Source: Pseudomonas cichorii
GTDB lineage: Bacteria; Pseudomonadota; Gammaproteobacteria; Pseudomonadales; Pseudomonadaceae
Reading direction: 5' to 3'
DNA: 64,000 nt
Assembly (NCBI RefSeq): GCF_015471405.1
Contig: NZ_BLVZ01000013.1
Location: 1-64,000, forward strand
This document shows positions 9,156-17,731 of this stretch, in pieces (position 1 is the first letter of the stretch; each line of letters opens with the position of its first letter). A program made the position numbers and the translations under genes. The notes beneath the pieces were generated by a model. The model was not told the DNA's origin, made no database searches, and saw only the letters and a program-made list of their open reading frames with translations.

Positions 9156-9701
9156 TTACAGCGAAACGCTATTGTGGATAAGTTCTGCGGCAACTGCCGC
9201 CAGATCGTCAAAAATCAAAGTGCCGGCCGGCACCGTACCGTCCATTGTCCTGCGGCCTTTACCGGTCATTACCAGAACTGGTTGAGCATCGACGGCCAAA
9301 GCGGCCTGCAGGTCACCCTTGCTGTCGCCCACGAACCATAAACCTTTCAGGTCTGCTGCGTAATGATTGGCGATGGTCTGCAGCATGCCCGGTTTGGGCT
9401 TGCGGCAGTCACAACCTTGATCCGGCCCATGCGGGCAATAAACGATCAAGCCAACCTCGCCACCCTGCCCTGCCACCAGCTCGCGCAAGCGCGCATGCAT
9501 GGCATCCAGAGTCGCCAGATCGTAATAACCTCGGGCAATGCCGGACTGGTTGGTGGCAATTGCCACCGTCCAGCCGGCCTTGCTCAATGCTGCGATGGCC
9601 TCGATCGAGCCTGGAATGGGAATCCACTCCTCCACCGACTTTATGTAAGCGTCGGAGTCATGGTTGATGACTCCGTCCCGATCGAGAATCAGCAGCTTCA
9701 C
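9156..9701 (-). CDS. gmhB: D-glycero-beta-D-manno-heptose 1,7-bisphosphate 7-phosphatase
   Basis: GmhB removes the 7-phosphate in ADP-heptose synthesis for the LPS inner core. It is a HAD phosphatase of 181 residues with the nucleophile and acid/base pair D7/D9 (LDRDGVIN), threonine motif ATNQSG (49-54), and the structural zinc site C89-x-H91 ... C97-x-C99 that marks the GmhB subfamily. Downstream Lys and Asp motifs (KPKPGM, FVGDSKGD) are intact. It lies 10 bp after glyS. A perfect DnaA box sits near its 3' end (9173-9181). Confidence 0.93.
   Translation of the reverse strand: MKLLILDRDGVINHDSDAYIKSVEEWIPIPGSIEAIAALSKAGWTVAIATNQSGIARGYYDLATLDAMHARLRELVAGQGGEVGLIVYCPHGPDQGCDCRKPKPGMLQTIANHYAADLKGLWFVGDSKGDLQAALAVDAQPVLVMTGKGRRTMDGTVPAGTLIFDDLAAVAAELIHNSVSL
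9173..9181 (+). promoter_or_regulatory. Perfect DnaA box in the 3' end of gmhB
   Basis: TGTGGATAA lies inside the gmhB coding region close to its stop. Consensus match only. Confidence 0.45.
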
Positions 9702-9711
9702 TCTCTATTCC

Positions 9712-11766
9712 TCAACCCAGCAGCGAGATATCGGCAACGCCGAGGAACAGGCCGCGCAGACGTGCCAGCAATGCATAACGGTTGGCGCGCACGTTGGCGT
9801 CGTCAGCGTTGACCATCACTGCCTCGAAGAACGCATCCACAGGCTCGCGCAGAGTTGCCAGGCGTGCCAGGGATTCGCTGTACTGACGCTCGGCTGCCAT
9901 TGGCTGGACCGCGTGGTCTGCCTGTTGAATGGCCGAGTACAGGGAGAACTCGTTGGCGTTGTCGAAATACTTGGGCTCGACGGTCTGGGCGATGTTGCCC
10001 TCGGCCTTGCTCAAGAGGTTCGATACGCGCTTGTTCACCGCTGCCAGCGCCGCTGCCTGTGGCAACTTGCGGAATGCCTGTACGGCCTGGACCCGTTGAT
10101 CGAAGTCCAGAGCAGAACCTGGCTGCAAGGCACGAACCGACAGATAAACCGCAACTTCGACGCCTTCGTCTTCATAACGCGCACGCAGGCGGTCGAAGAT
10201 GAATTCCAGCACTTGATCGGACAGACCGGCAGCCTTGACCTTGGCACCGAACTGGTTGACCGCGAACTTGACGGTCTCGATCAGATCCAGATCCAGCTTC
10301 TTGTCGATCAGGATGCGCAGGATACCCAGCGCTGCACGGCGCAATGCGTACGGGTCTTTACTGCCGGTTGGCAGCATGCCGATACCGAAGATACCGACCA
10401 GTGTGTCGAGCTTGTCGGCAATGGCCACGGCAGCGCCGGTCAAGGTGGTAGGCAGCTCTGCGCCTGCACCGCGAGGCATGTATTGTTCGTTGAGTGCCAG
10501 TGCGACGTCTTCTGCTTCACCGTCAGCCTTGGCGTAGTAGTAACCGGCAATGCCTTGCATTTCCGGGAACTCGCCGACCATCTCGGTCGCCAGGTCGCAC
10601 TTGGAAAGAATACCGGCACGTGCTGCACGCTGAGCGTCGCCGCCAATGCGTGGCGCGATGAATGCCGCCAGCTTGGAAACACGTTCGGCCTTGTCGAAGA
10701 CGCTGCCCAACTGAGCCTGGAATACAACATTCTTCAGGCGATCGTTGAAGGTTTCCAGCTTCTGCTTCTTGTCCTGCTTGAAGAAGAACTCGGCATCGGT
10801 CAGACGTGGACGAACCACTTTCTCGTTACCGGCGATGATCTGTGCCGGGTCCTTGCTCTCGATGTTGGCAACCGTGATGAAGCGCGGCAGCAACTTGCCT
10901 TCGCTGTCCAGCAGGCAGAAATACTTCTGGTTGTCCTGCATGGTAGTGATCAGGGCTTCCTGAGGAACCTCAAGGAAACGCTCTTCAAACGAACAGACCA
11001 GCGGAACCGGCCACTCGACCAGACCTGCCACTTCGTCCAGCAGGCTTGGAGGCACGATAGCGGTGCCTTCCTGTTGGGCGGCCAGCTCGTCGACGCGCTT
11101 GCTGATGATCTGGCGACGTTCGTTGAAGTCGGCCAGTACATGAGCTGCCCGCAGGTCGCTGAGGTAGCTGGCAGGCGAGGAAATACGCACGTCTTCCGGG
11201 TGATGGAAGCGGTGACCGCGAGAATGACGGCCTGCGCTCTGAGCCAGGATCGTGCAGTCGATCACTTGCTCACCCAGCAGCATGACCAGCCATTGGGTCG
11301 GACGCACGAACTCTTCCTTGCGGGCACCCCAACGCATGCGTTTGGCGATTGGCAGGTCGTTCAGCGAGTCTTCGACGATGGTCGGCAGCAGCGTGGCTGT
11401 CGGCTTGCCGATGATGCTCTGGCTGTAGCGCAGCTTGGGGCCGCTCTGATCTATTTCACTCAGATCGACGCCGCACTTCTTGGCGAAGCCCAGTGCTGCC
11501 TGAGTCGGGTTGCCTTCGGCGTCGAAAGCGGCCTGACGAGGTGGACCATCCAGATTGACGCTGCGATCCGGTTGTTGCGTGGCCAGACCGGTGATCAACA
11601 CAGCCAGACGACGCGGCGCAGCGTAAACCTGCTTGGCACTGTAGGTCAGGCCAGCGGTTTGCAGGCCTTTCTCTATACCTGCCAGAAATGCATCGCCCAG
11701 GGAACTGAGGGTCTTGGGTGGCAGTTCTTCGGTGCCCAGTTCGACCAGAAAATCTTGAGCACTCAT
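9712..11766 (-). CDS. glyS: Glycine--tRNA ligase beta subunit
   Basis: The beta subunit of the bacterial alpha2beta2 glycyl-tRNA synthetase contributes tRNA recognition. At 684 residues it is full length. It begins MSAQDFLVELGTEELPPKTL, the conserved start of the family, and has HD-like and C-terminal anticodon-binding segments. Its ATG overlaps the glyQ stop by four bases (11763-11766), so the two subunits are translationally coupled. The large open frame on the opposite strand (9664-11853) is a codon-bias shadow. Confidence 0.97.
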   Translation of the reverse strand: MSAQDFLVELGTEELPPKTLSSLGDAFLAGIEKGLQTAGLTYSAKQVYAAPRRLAVLITGLATQQPDRSVNLDGPPRQAAFDAEGNPTQAALGFAKKCGVDLSEIDQSGPKLRYSQSIIGKPTATLLPTIVEDSLNDLPIAKRMRWGARKEEFVRPTQWLVMLLGEQVIDCTILAQSAGRHSRGHRFHHPEDVRISSPASYLSDLRAAHVLADFNERRQIISKRVDELAAQQEGTAIVPPSLLDEVAGLVEWPVPLVCSFEERFLEVPQEALITTMQDNQKYFCLLDSEGKLLPRFITVANIESKDPAQIIAGNEKVVRPRLTDAEFFFKQDKKQKLETFNDRLKNVVFQAQLGSVFDKAERVSKLAAFIAPRIGGDAQRAARAGILSKCDLATEMVGEFPEMQGIAGYYYAKADGEAEDVALALNEQYMPRGAGAELPTTLTGAAVAIADKLDTLVGIFGIGMLPTGSKDPYALRRAALGILRILIDKKLDLDLIETVKFAVNQFGAKVKAAGLSDQVLEFIFDRLRARYEDEGVEVAVYLSVRALQPGSALDFDQRVQAVQAFRKLPQAAALAAVNKRVSNLLSKAEGNIAQTVEPKYFDNANEFSLYSAIQQADHAVQPMAAERQYSESLARLATLREPVDAFFEAVMVNADDANVRANRYALLARLRGLFLGVADISLLG

Positions 11767-12710
11767 TGTGCAGCCTCCAGCTTAGCCAACACTTCATCGC
11801 GTAGATCGGGCGGTGCCATCGGGAAGCCAAGTTTGGCCCGGGCTTGCAGGTAGCTCTGGGCAACAGAGCGGGCAAGCGTGCGCACACGCAGGATGTACTG
11901 CTGACGCGCAGTCACGGAAATAGCCCGGCGCGCATCCAGAAGGTTGAAGGTGTGCGAGGCCTTGAGGACCATTTCATAGCTTGGCAGTGGCAGCTCAAGC
12001 TCGATCAGGCGTGCGGCTTCGCTTTCATAGAAGTCGAACAGCTCGAACAGTTTTTCAACGTTGGCGTGCTCGAAGTTATAGGTCGATTGCTCCACTTCGT
12101 TCTGATGGAACACATCGCCGTAAGTCACTTTGCCGAATGGACCGTCAGCCCAGACCAGATCGTAGACCGAGTCCACGCCCTGCTGGTACATGGCCAGACG
12201 TTCCAGGCCGTAGGTGATTTCGCCGGTCACCGGGTAGCACTCAAGACCACCGACTTGCTGGAAGTAGGTGAACTGCGAGACTTCCATGCCGTTGAGCCAG
12301 ATTTCCCAGCCCAGGCCCCAGGCGCCCAGAGTTGGCGATTCCCAGTTGTCTTCGACGAAACGGACGTCATGCACCAGCGGGTCGAGGCCGATGTGCTTGA
12401 GCGAGCCCAGGTACAGTTCCTGGAAGTTGTCCGGGTTCGGTTTCAGGATGACCTGGAACTGATAGTAATGCTGCAGGCGGTTCGGGTTTTCGCCGTAACG
12501 GCCGTCAGTCGGGCGACGGCTTGGCTGTACGTAAGCGGCGTTCCAGGTTTCCGGGCCTACGGCGCGCAGAAACGTGGCGGTGTGGAAAGTGCCGGCGCCT
12601 ACTTCCATATCGTAGGGCTGAAGTACCACGCAACCTTGTTCTGCCCAGTATTGCTGGAGGGCGAGGATCAAGTCTTGGAAGGTACGCACGGCTGGCGTAG
12701 GCTGGCTCAC
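11763..12710 (-). CDS. glyQ: Glycine--tRNA ligase alpha subunit
   Basis: The alpha subunit carries the class II catalytic core that charges tRNA-Gly. I place the start at GTG 12710 (MSQPTPAVRTFQDLI), with AGGTGAA as ribosome-binding site about six bases upstream; this gives 315 residues, the family norm. An in-frame ATG at 12812 would add 34 non-conserved residues and overlap the divergent tag gene, so it is rejected. Motif-like segments YDMEVGAGTFH and TYGLERLAMY are visible. First gene of the glyQ-glyS-gmhB-plsC operon. Confidence 0.96.
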   Translation of the reverse strand: MSQPTPAVRTFQDLILALQQYWAEQGCVVLQPYDMEVGAGTFHTATFLRAVGPETWNAAYVQPSRRPTDGRYGENPNRLQHYYQFQVILKPNPDNFQELYLGSLKHIGLDPLVHDVRFVEDNWESPTLGAWGLGWEIWLNGMEVSQFTYFQQVGGLECYPVTGEITYGLERLAMYQQGVDSVYDLVWADGPFGKVTYGDVFHQNEVEQSTYNFEHANVEKLFELFDFYESEAARLIELELPLPSYEMVLKASHTFNLLDARRAISVTARQQYILRVRTLARSVAQSYLQARAKLGFPMAPPDLRDEVLAKLEAAQ

Positions 12711-12789
12711 AAAATTCACCTGTGCTGGGCTGCGATTTAAAGAGCGGGAGTATACCCGATTCGGCTGCACGTCCACCCTTGGAAGGCCT

Positions 12790-13359
12790 ATGACTCGCTG
12801 CTTTTGGTGCAATGAAGACCCTATTTACATCGCTTATCACGATCAGGAATGGGGAGTGCCGCTGCGCGATGCGCAGAAGCTCTTCGAGTTACTTTTACTC
12901 GAAGGGTTCCAGGCCGGTCTGTCATGGATCACGGTTTTGAAAAAACGCGCGCGATATCGCGAAGTCATGTTCGGCTTTGACGTCCATCGCATCGCCGCGA
13001 TGACCGACGCCGAGATTGAAGTGTTGATGCAGGAACCGGGCATCATCCGCAACCGCCTCAAACTCAACGCGGCCCGCCGCAATGCCCAGGCCTGGTTGAA
13101 ACTGGACGACCCGGTCGGGTTTCTCTGGTCGTTTGTCGGAGGGCAGCAGAAGGTCAACCACTTCAAGGACCGCAGCCAGGTCCCGGCCATCACGCCAGAA
13201 GCCGAAGCCATGAGCAAGGCCTTGAAGAAAGCCGGCTTCACCTTCGTTGGTCCGACCATTTGCTACGCCTATATGCAATCGAGCGGCATGGTCATGGACC
13301 ATACCGTGGATTGTGACCGATACGCCGTGCTCGCTCCCGCGTCAGGGCAAGGTGCTTAG
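12790..13359 (+). CDS. tag: DNA-3-methyladenine glycosylase I
   Basis: Tag excises 3-methyladenine from alkylated DNA. The 189-residue product starts MTRCFWCNEDPIYIAYHDQEWG, containing the Cys and His residues that form the family's zinc site with ligands near the C-terminus (HTVDCDRY). The helix-hairpin-helix glycosylase core with GFQAGLSW and IVGP-like TFVGPTICYAYMQ follows. It is divergent from glyQ with a 79-bp shared promoter region and convergent with the type VI cassette. Confidence 0.95.
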   Translation: MTRCFWCNEDPIYIAYHDQEWGVPLRDAQKLFELLLLEGFQAGLSWITVLKKRARYREVMFGFDVHRIAAMTDAEIEVLMQEPGIIRNRLKLNAARRNAQAWLKLDDPVGFLWSFVGGQQKVNHFKDRSQVPAITPEAEAMSKALKKAGFTFVGPTICYAYMQSSGMVMDHTVDCDRYAVLAPASGQGA

Positions 13360-13381
13360 GGCTTTTAGCAGACTGCCCCTT

Positions 13382-14053
13382 TCACCACGAGTCATAGGGG
13401 ATACCGAACTTGTCGATGTAGGCTTGGGATTCTGGCTCCAGCTCAAATGCATAACGCCCGTTGGTTCGTCCCAGATCCGGGCCTTTTTTAAATATCGTGC
13501 CTTGTACACGGCTGACTTCAATCGGGCCAAGGCATGTCCCTCTGATCCATGTTTTGGCGATTCCACCGGGCGCTAAACCAATAGCCAAATTTTCCCGATA
13601 ATCAGTTATCCATTCATTGCTTGCCTTGCAGTAGGTTTTTCCTCCCTCACGCATGGCTTGCCGAATAGACTCTGGAATTTCAATGTAGGCCTGATAGGTT
13701 TGAGGTTCTGCCAGAGACTGCCATCGAACATAGATAAAACGCGGCAGATCGGCTCCCGTGACTTGCTTTCCCGACCCCGCACCGGCGCGTTTAGGCCAGC
13801 CGTTCGGGTTTCCTTTCATGTTGGGAGGCGTCTGGATTGCTGCCAGCCCGCTCATGGCACGTTTGAACCAGCGGTCTTGCATATCCACTACATCAGCGGT
13901 TTCGATCCAGACTTCCATGTAATCGGGAGCAAAAAAGCCCAGTCGCCAAGAGTCATACGGCAGTTTGGCCCCATAGCTATTGGTGCCGCTGCATCCCAAA
14001 AGCAGCATTGCCAGAGCCAGGACGACTAGAGTATTCCTTTCACCACGATTCAT
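13382..14053 (-). CDS. DUF2931-type lipoprotein, second copy (probable type VI immunity protein)
   Basis: The 223-residue product has a lipoprotein signal with lipobox LLLGC (Cys21) and a body matching the DUF2931 proteins often found beside type VI lipase effectors. From GAKLPYDSWRLGFF onward it is nearly identical to the upstream copy, apart from about ten scattered substitutions and one block of about 14 differing residues near the C-terminus (DLGRTNGRYAFELE here). Its likely ATG (14053) lies inside the last codons of that copy, a 14-bp overlap in another frame, with no clear ribosome-binding site. An in-frame extension to 14134 has no signal peptide at its front. Immunity function is inferred from context. 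Confidence 0.8.
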   Translation of the reverse strand: MNRGERNTLVVLALAMLLLGCSGTNSYGAKLPYDSWRLGFFAPDYMEVWIETADVVDMQDRWFKRAMSGLAAIQTPPNMKGNPNGWPKRAGAGSGKQVTGADLPRFIYVRWQSLAEPQTYQAYIEIPESIRQAMREGGKTYCKASNEWITDYRENLAIGLAPGGIAKTWIRGTCLGPIEVSRVQGTIFKKGPDLGRTNGRYAFELEPESQAYIDKFGIPYDSW

Positions 14054-14699
14054 AGGGGATGCCGAACTTGTCGATGTAGGCTTGGGATTCTGGGTTTGGG
14101 TTGCGATAGTAATAGCCCCCTGATGCACCTCCATGTGGGCCTTTTTTGACTATGGTGCCTTGTACGCGGCTGACTTCAATGGGGCCAAGGCATGTCCCGC
14201 TGATCCATGTTTTGGCGATTCCACCTGGCGCTAGACCAATAGCCAAATTTTCCCGATAGTCAGTGATCCATTCATTGCTTGCCTCGCAGTAGGTTTTTCC
14301 TCCTTCACGCATGGCTTGTCGAATGGCATCTGGAATCTCAATGTAGGCCTGATAAGTCTGAGGTTCTGCCAGGGACTGCCATCTGACATAGATAAAGCGC
14401 GGCAGATCGGCCCCCGTGACTTGCTTTCCCGATCCCGCACCGGCGCGTATTGGCCAGCCTTTAGGGTTTCCTTTCAGATGGGGAGGAGTCTGGATTGCTG
14501 CCAATCCGCTCATGGCGCGTTTGAACCAGCGGTCTTGCATATCCACTACGTCAGCGGTTTCGATCCAGACCTCCATGTAGTCGGGAACAAAAAAACCGAG
14601 TCGCCAAGAGTCATACGGCAGCTTGGCCCCATAGTTGCCGCTGCAACTGCTGATCAGCAAAGCAGCAATCAATACTACCGATACCTGAAGCTTATTCAT
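14040..14699 (-). CDS. DUF2931-type lipoprotein, first copy (probable type VI immunity protein)
   Basis: This 219-residue lipoprotein has a signal peptide ending LLISSC (lipid-anchored Cys19), so the mature protein should face the periplasm, where Tle-type lipases act. Its ATG at 14699 overlaps the end of the effector gene by eight bases (effector stop at 14692), giving tight translational coupling as expected of an effector-immunity pair. The variable block near the C-terminus reads HGGASGGYYYRNPN. The neighbouring downstream gene is a tandem duplicate. Family assignment is by sequence resemblance; the antitoxin role is inferred from location and topology. Confidence 0.82.
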   Translation of the reverse strand: MNKLQVSVVLIAALLISSCSGNYGAKLPYDSWRLGFFVPDYMEVWIETADVVDMQDRWFKRAMSGLAAIQTPPHLKGNPKGWPIRAGAGSGKQVTGADLPRFIYVRWQSLAEPQTYQAYIEIPDAIRQAMREGGKTYCEASNEWITDYRENLAIGLAPGGIAKTWISGTCLGPIEVSRVQGTIVKKGPHGGASGGYYYRNPNPESQAYIDKFGIPYESW

Positions 14700-16521
14700 T
14701 GGCATGCACCACACGCTTGTAGTCGTCCGTGGGCCGGTTGATGAACACCACGTCCAGATCACTGCTGTTCCAGTTTTTCATGGCATTCCAGTTGGCGGAA
14801 AAATGGATGTAACGATGCAGCAGCATGGCTTCCTCTGATCGGGTTAAATTCAGAGCAGAACCGTTTCCCAGGACAAACGCCTGGATTTTTTTCAGGACAG
14901 GAAGCAGCTCGGCAGGCAGCGCCACTGAAGATGTTTCTGCCAGCTTTTGGAAGGGGACTTGGTGACGCAACCCCAGCTCACGCATCACACGCAGATAAAC
15001 CTTCGATAAATCACCGTCCACTTCCCGGTCGATTCTGGCGGCCACATAGACCCGTTTTTCCGGGTATAGCGCATCGCGACTACGGGGTTGCCTTACTGAC
15101 CAGATTGCCGGCTTGAATTTGATGCCCTGTTCGATCAGGCGATTGAGCAATGGGTCGGTGGTGCGCAATGTCTGGCGGTAGGCCGATGAGTTTTCGTCGG
15201 GTGTATCCAGGCGCTCAAGGCTGCTCACCGGTTTACTGAGCAGCAGCCTTTCACGGGTGCGAGGCAGGTAACCTCCGCCAATATCCGAGTGGGAGCCAGG
15301 CAGGACAATGTCGTTGCCAGTGCGGGTCAGGGCAAAGTTCAGGCGGTATTCATCCCTTGCCACAAACTGCACGATCTTGCGTGCAGCGCTGGTCGGTAAA
15401 CCCAGATCCAGGCCAGGGTTATGGGCGTTGCCCGGGCTGAAATCGCCTGCCAGCGGTGAGACGATCCCGGCCACGGTGTCGAACAGACCGATGAAGTTGA
15501 GTGTTATATCGTGCTGTCTGCGCCATGCAAAATCTTCGATCAGCATGGTTGTTGGCAGGGCTTTGGCCAAAAGGCTTTGGGAGCCTTTCAGTACGTTATT
15601 GGCAAAATGTCGGGCTGCTGCTGCACCTCGGCTGAAACCGAAAATATCTACTTCAATGCGTCTGATTTTGAGGTTCGGGTTTTTTTCTTTAAGCCTGCGC
15701 ATGCTTGAGAAAATTAGCGTTTGAGTCTGTTCAACCCTCGCCAAAACCCCCGTCTCCCCACGCCCAGTCCCCTGGCTATAAAGCGAATCAGTGCCACCAC
15801 TGATTGTGCCGATGCCTTCGATGTAAACCTTCAAGGCCGCCTCTTCGGCGTCCGAGTCAATGGTGATATCCGCCTGATCCCGATACAAATCATAAAGCCG
15901 GGCAATATTGCTGGTGTCATTGCCGTAACTGTTGTCAGGCGAGCTGCCGTTACCGTCATAACCATGCTCTGCGCAGAATCGACGAACCTCTTCGGCCATG
16001 TCCTGCAAGTTGACGTCGCGTGCCATGCATCCGGCAACGCTTTCGCTGTTTGACTGGTTATTGCCGGTACCATCGAAAAACACGCCAAGTCGCAGGGTAA
16101 TCAACTGTTCCTGCTCGACCTCCTCCTCTTCTTCCTCTATTTCCAGAGGTTTGTCCTTGCTAGAACGGTCTTGCGTAGCCGATGCGTCAAAGCCGTAGAG
16201 GGGGGTGATTACAGATCGGAAAGCCTGCCGGGCATGAGCGTCCGGCCATCCATAGGTGGCGGTAAGAACCGAGGGAATCAGCCTGGCGCTGCAGGGGCAA
16301 GTGCTTGAGCTATGAAGTGTGCCGGCCAGCAACAGCCCCTGGCTGTGCATCCACGGGATACCGCCGGTGATGCGATAGGTCTTGCCGTTCGCTCCGCAGG
16401 TCACCCGATCACCTGTACGGGAGCGGGCGAGACCGCACATGCTCAAACGATGGTCGCCCTCCAGAACCCTGCCGCCACAGGTGGTCTGGTCACCCAGGCC
16501 AATGAAATGCCCTTTCTCCAT
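14692..16521 (-). CDS. PAAR-domain fused Tle1-type phospholipase (DUF2235), type VI secretion effector
   Basis: The 609-residue protein joins an N-terminal PAAR-like tip domain (about 1-90; LGDQTTCGG, GDRVTCG, GTLHSSSTCPCSAR) to an alpha/beta hydrolase of the DUF2235/Tle1 family. A Glu-rich linker (about 128-138) separates them. The hydrolase has FFDGTGNN (148-155), the nucleophile elbow GFSRG with Ser297, LFDTV with Asp348, and GSHSDIGGGY with His411, a complete Ser-Asp-His triad. Known Tle1 enzymes are phospholipases delivered to rival periplasms. PAAR fusion means it would cap a VgrG spike. No vgrG, hcp or structural type VI gene is nearby, so it is an orphan relying on a system elsewhere. 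Followed by two immunity-like genes. Confidence 0.9.
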   Translation of the reverse strand: MEKGHFIGLGDQTTCGGRVLEGDHRLSMCGLARSRTGDRVTCGANGKTYRITGGIPWMHSQGLLLAGTLHSSSTCPCSARLIPSVLTATYGWPDAHARQAFRSVITPLYGFDASATQDRSSKDKPLEIEEEEEEVEQEQLITLRLGVFFDGTGNNQSNSESVAGCMARDVNLQDMAEEVRRFCAEHGYDGNGSSPDNSYGNDTSNIARLYDLYRDQADITIDSDAEEAALKVYIEGIGTISGGTDSLYSQGTGRGETGVLARVEQTQTLIFSSMRRLKEKNPNLKIRRIEVDIFGFSRGAAAARHFANNVLKGSQSLLAKALPTTMLIEDFAWRRQHDITLNFIGLFDTVAGIVSPLAGDFSPGNAHNPGLDLGLPTSAARKIVQFVARDEYRLNFALTRTGNDIVLPGSHSDIGGGYLPRTRERLLLSKPVSSLERLDTPDENSSAYRQTLRTTDPLLNRLIEQGIKFKPAIWSVRQPRSRDALYPEKRVYVAARIDREVDGDLSKVYLRVMRELGLRHQVPFQKLAETSSVALPAELLPVLKKIQAFVLGNGSALNLTRSEEAMLLHRYIHFSANWNAMKNWNSSDLDVVFINRPTDDYKRVVHANE

Positions 16522-16806
16522 TGCGTTGCCTGTCCCTGCTCGATATTCGCCTCCATGCGGTTATTCGGATGTCTGGGAGAGGATGGATAAAAAAGAGGGA
16601 CGCCATCGGGTAGCGGCCCGAAGTACGTTGTCAGTCGATTAGGTGAAATGAGTAGGCCGATAACTACAGCCATCGGCTACATGCAGCACTGCTGATGCGT
16701 GCTCAGAGCCTGCAATCATTGGCATTCGGGGTGGTTTACTGCGATCAATACGCAGCCAATGGCGCTGGCGGTTACAATGCCTGCCTCAAGAGTTTGGGAG
16801 TGATCT
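16522..16806. other. Divergent spacer between type VI cassette and htrB
   Basis: Holds the promoters of the minus-strand effector and plus-strand htrB. On the plus strand a TACAAT -10-like hexamer lies at 16773-16778 without a convincing -35, and GGGAG stands eight bases before the htrB GTG. No gene is evident; short frames crossing it have no protein character. Confidence 0.4.
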
Positions 16807-16814
16807 GTGGATAA
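16806..16814 (+). promoter_or_regulatory. Perfect DnaA box overlapping the htrB start codon
   Basis: TGTGGATAA contains the GTG start codon of htrB (16807-16809). If bound by DnaA it could interfere with htrB transcription. Consensus evidence only. Confidence 0.45.
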
Positions 16815-17694
16815 GTTCAAAGGTGCCATGATTGTCGGGGCGTTGCGGTTGTTTGCTCTGTTGCCCTGGCGTGCCGTGCAATGGGTCGGCACTTCGATTG
16901 GCTGGTTGATGTGGAAGCTTCCCAACCGTTCCCGTGAAGTGGCGCGGATCAACCTGTCCAAGTGCTTTCCTGAGTTGAACAAGGCCGAGCTTGACCGATT
17001 GGTAGGCCGCAGCCTGATGGATATCGGCAAGACCCTGACTGAAAGCGCCTGCGCCTGGATCTGGCCTGCCCAGAAGTCCATCGATCTGGTGCGTGAAGTC
17101 GAAGGCCTCGATGTGCTCAAGGATGCCCTCGCTTCCGGCAAGGGCGTGGTCGGCATCACCAGCCACCTGGGCAACTGGGAAGTGCTCAACCACTTCTATT
17201 GCAGCCAGTGCAAACCGATCATTTTCTATCGGCCGCCCAAGCTGAAAGCGGTGGATGAGTTGCTGCGCAAGCAACGGGTACAGCTGGGCAACCGTGTGGC
17301 GGCCTCGACCAAGGAAGGCATCCTCAGTGTCATCAAGGAAGTGCGCAAAGGGGGCTCGGTAGGAATTCCTGCTGATCCGGAGCCGGCAGAATCGGCCGGT
17401 ATCTTCGTGCCTTTCTGCGGTACCCAGGCTCTGACCAGTAAGTTCGTGCCCAACATGCTGGCGGGCGGCAAGGCTGTTGGCGTATTTCTGCACGCCATGC
17501 GCCTGCCGGACGGCTCGGGTTACAAAGTGGTCCTGGAAGCTGCGCCCGAAGAGATGTACAGCACTGACACCGAAACCTCAGCGGCAGCCATGAGCAAGGT
17601 GGTCGAAAAATATGTGCGGGCTTATCCGAGCCAGTACATGTGGACCATGAAGCGCTTCAAGAAGCGGCCAGCGGGCGAAGCGCGCTGGTATTGA
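16807..17694 (+). CDS. htrB: Lipid A biosynthesis lauroyl/secondary acyltransferase (HtrB/LpxL family)
   Basis: The family adds secondary acyl chains to lipid A at the inner membrane. The 295-residue protein has an N-terminal hydrophobic region, the H-x4-E catalytic motif at H120/E125 (SHLGNWE), and the later conserved GIPADPEPAESAGIFVPFCG segment. The neighbourhood (after tag, before trkA) matches the P. aeruginosa htrB paralogue assigned as a 2-hydroxylaurate/laurate transferase, but acyl specificity cannot be read from sequence here. The GTG at 16807 has GGGAG upstream. A REP palindrome follows its stop. Confidence 0.92.
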   Translation: MDKFKGAMIVGALRLFALLPWRAVQWVGTSIGWLMWKLPNRSREVARINLSKCFPELNKAELDRLVGRSLMDIGKTLTESACAWIWPAQKSIDLVREVEGLDVLKDALASGKGVVGITSHLGNWEVLNHFYCSQCKPIIFYRPPKLKAVDELLRKQRVQLGNRVAASTKEGILSVIKEVRKGGSVGIPADPEPAESAGIFVPFCGTQALTSKFVPNMLAGGKAVGVFLHAMRLPDGSGYKVVLEAAPEEMYSTDTETSAAAMSKVVEKYVRAYPSQYMWTMKRFKKRPAGEARWY

Positions 17695-17731
17695 ACAACG
17701 TGTGGGAGTAGCCGATCAGTTAAGGTCACTT

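Noticed and set aside
9664..11853. Very long open frame opposite glyS on the plus strand
   Set aside because: It mirrors glyS codon by codon, has no recognisable protein features, and glyS is certain. High-GC codon bias leaves antisense frames open.
12711..12812. N-terminal extension of glyQ to the ATG at 12812
   Set aside because: The extra 34 residues are not conserved and overlap the divergent tag gene; GTG 12710 has a good ribosome-binding site and gives the family length.
16443..16673. Small minus-strand frame upstream of the type VI effector
   Set aside because: It overlaps the effector start in another frame, has low-complexity residue use and no ribosome-binding site.
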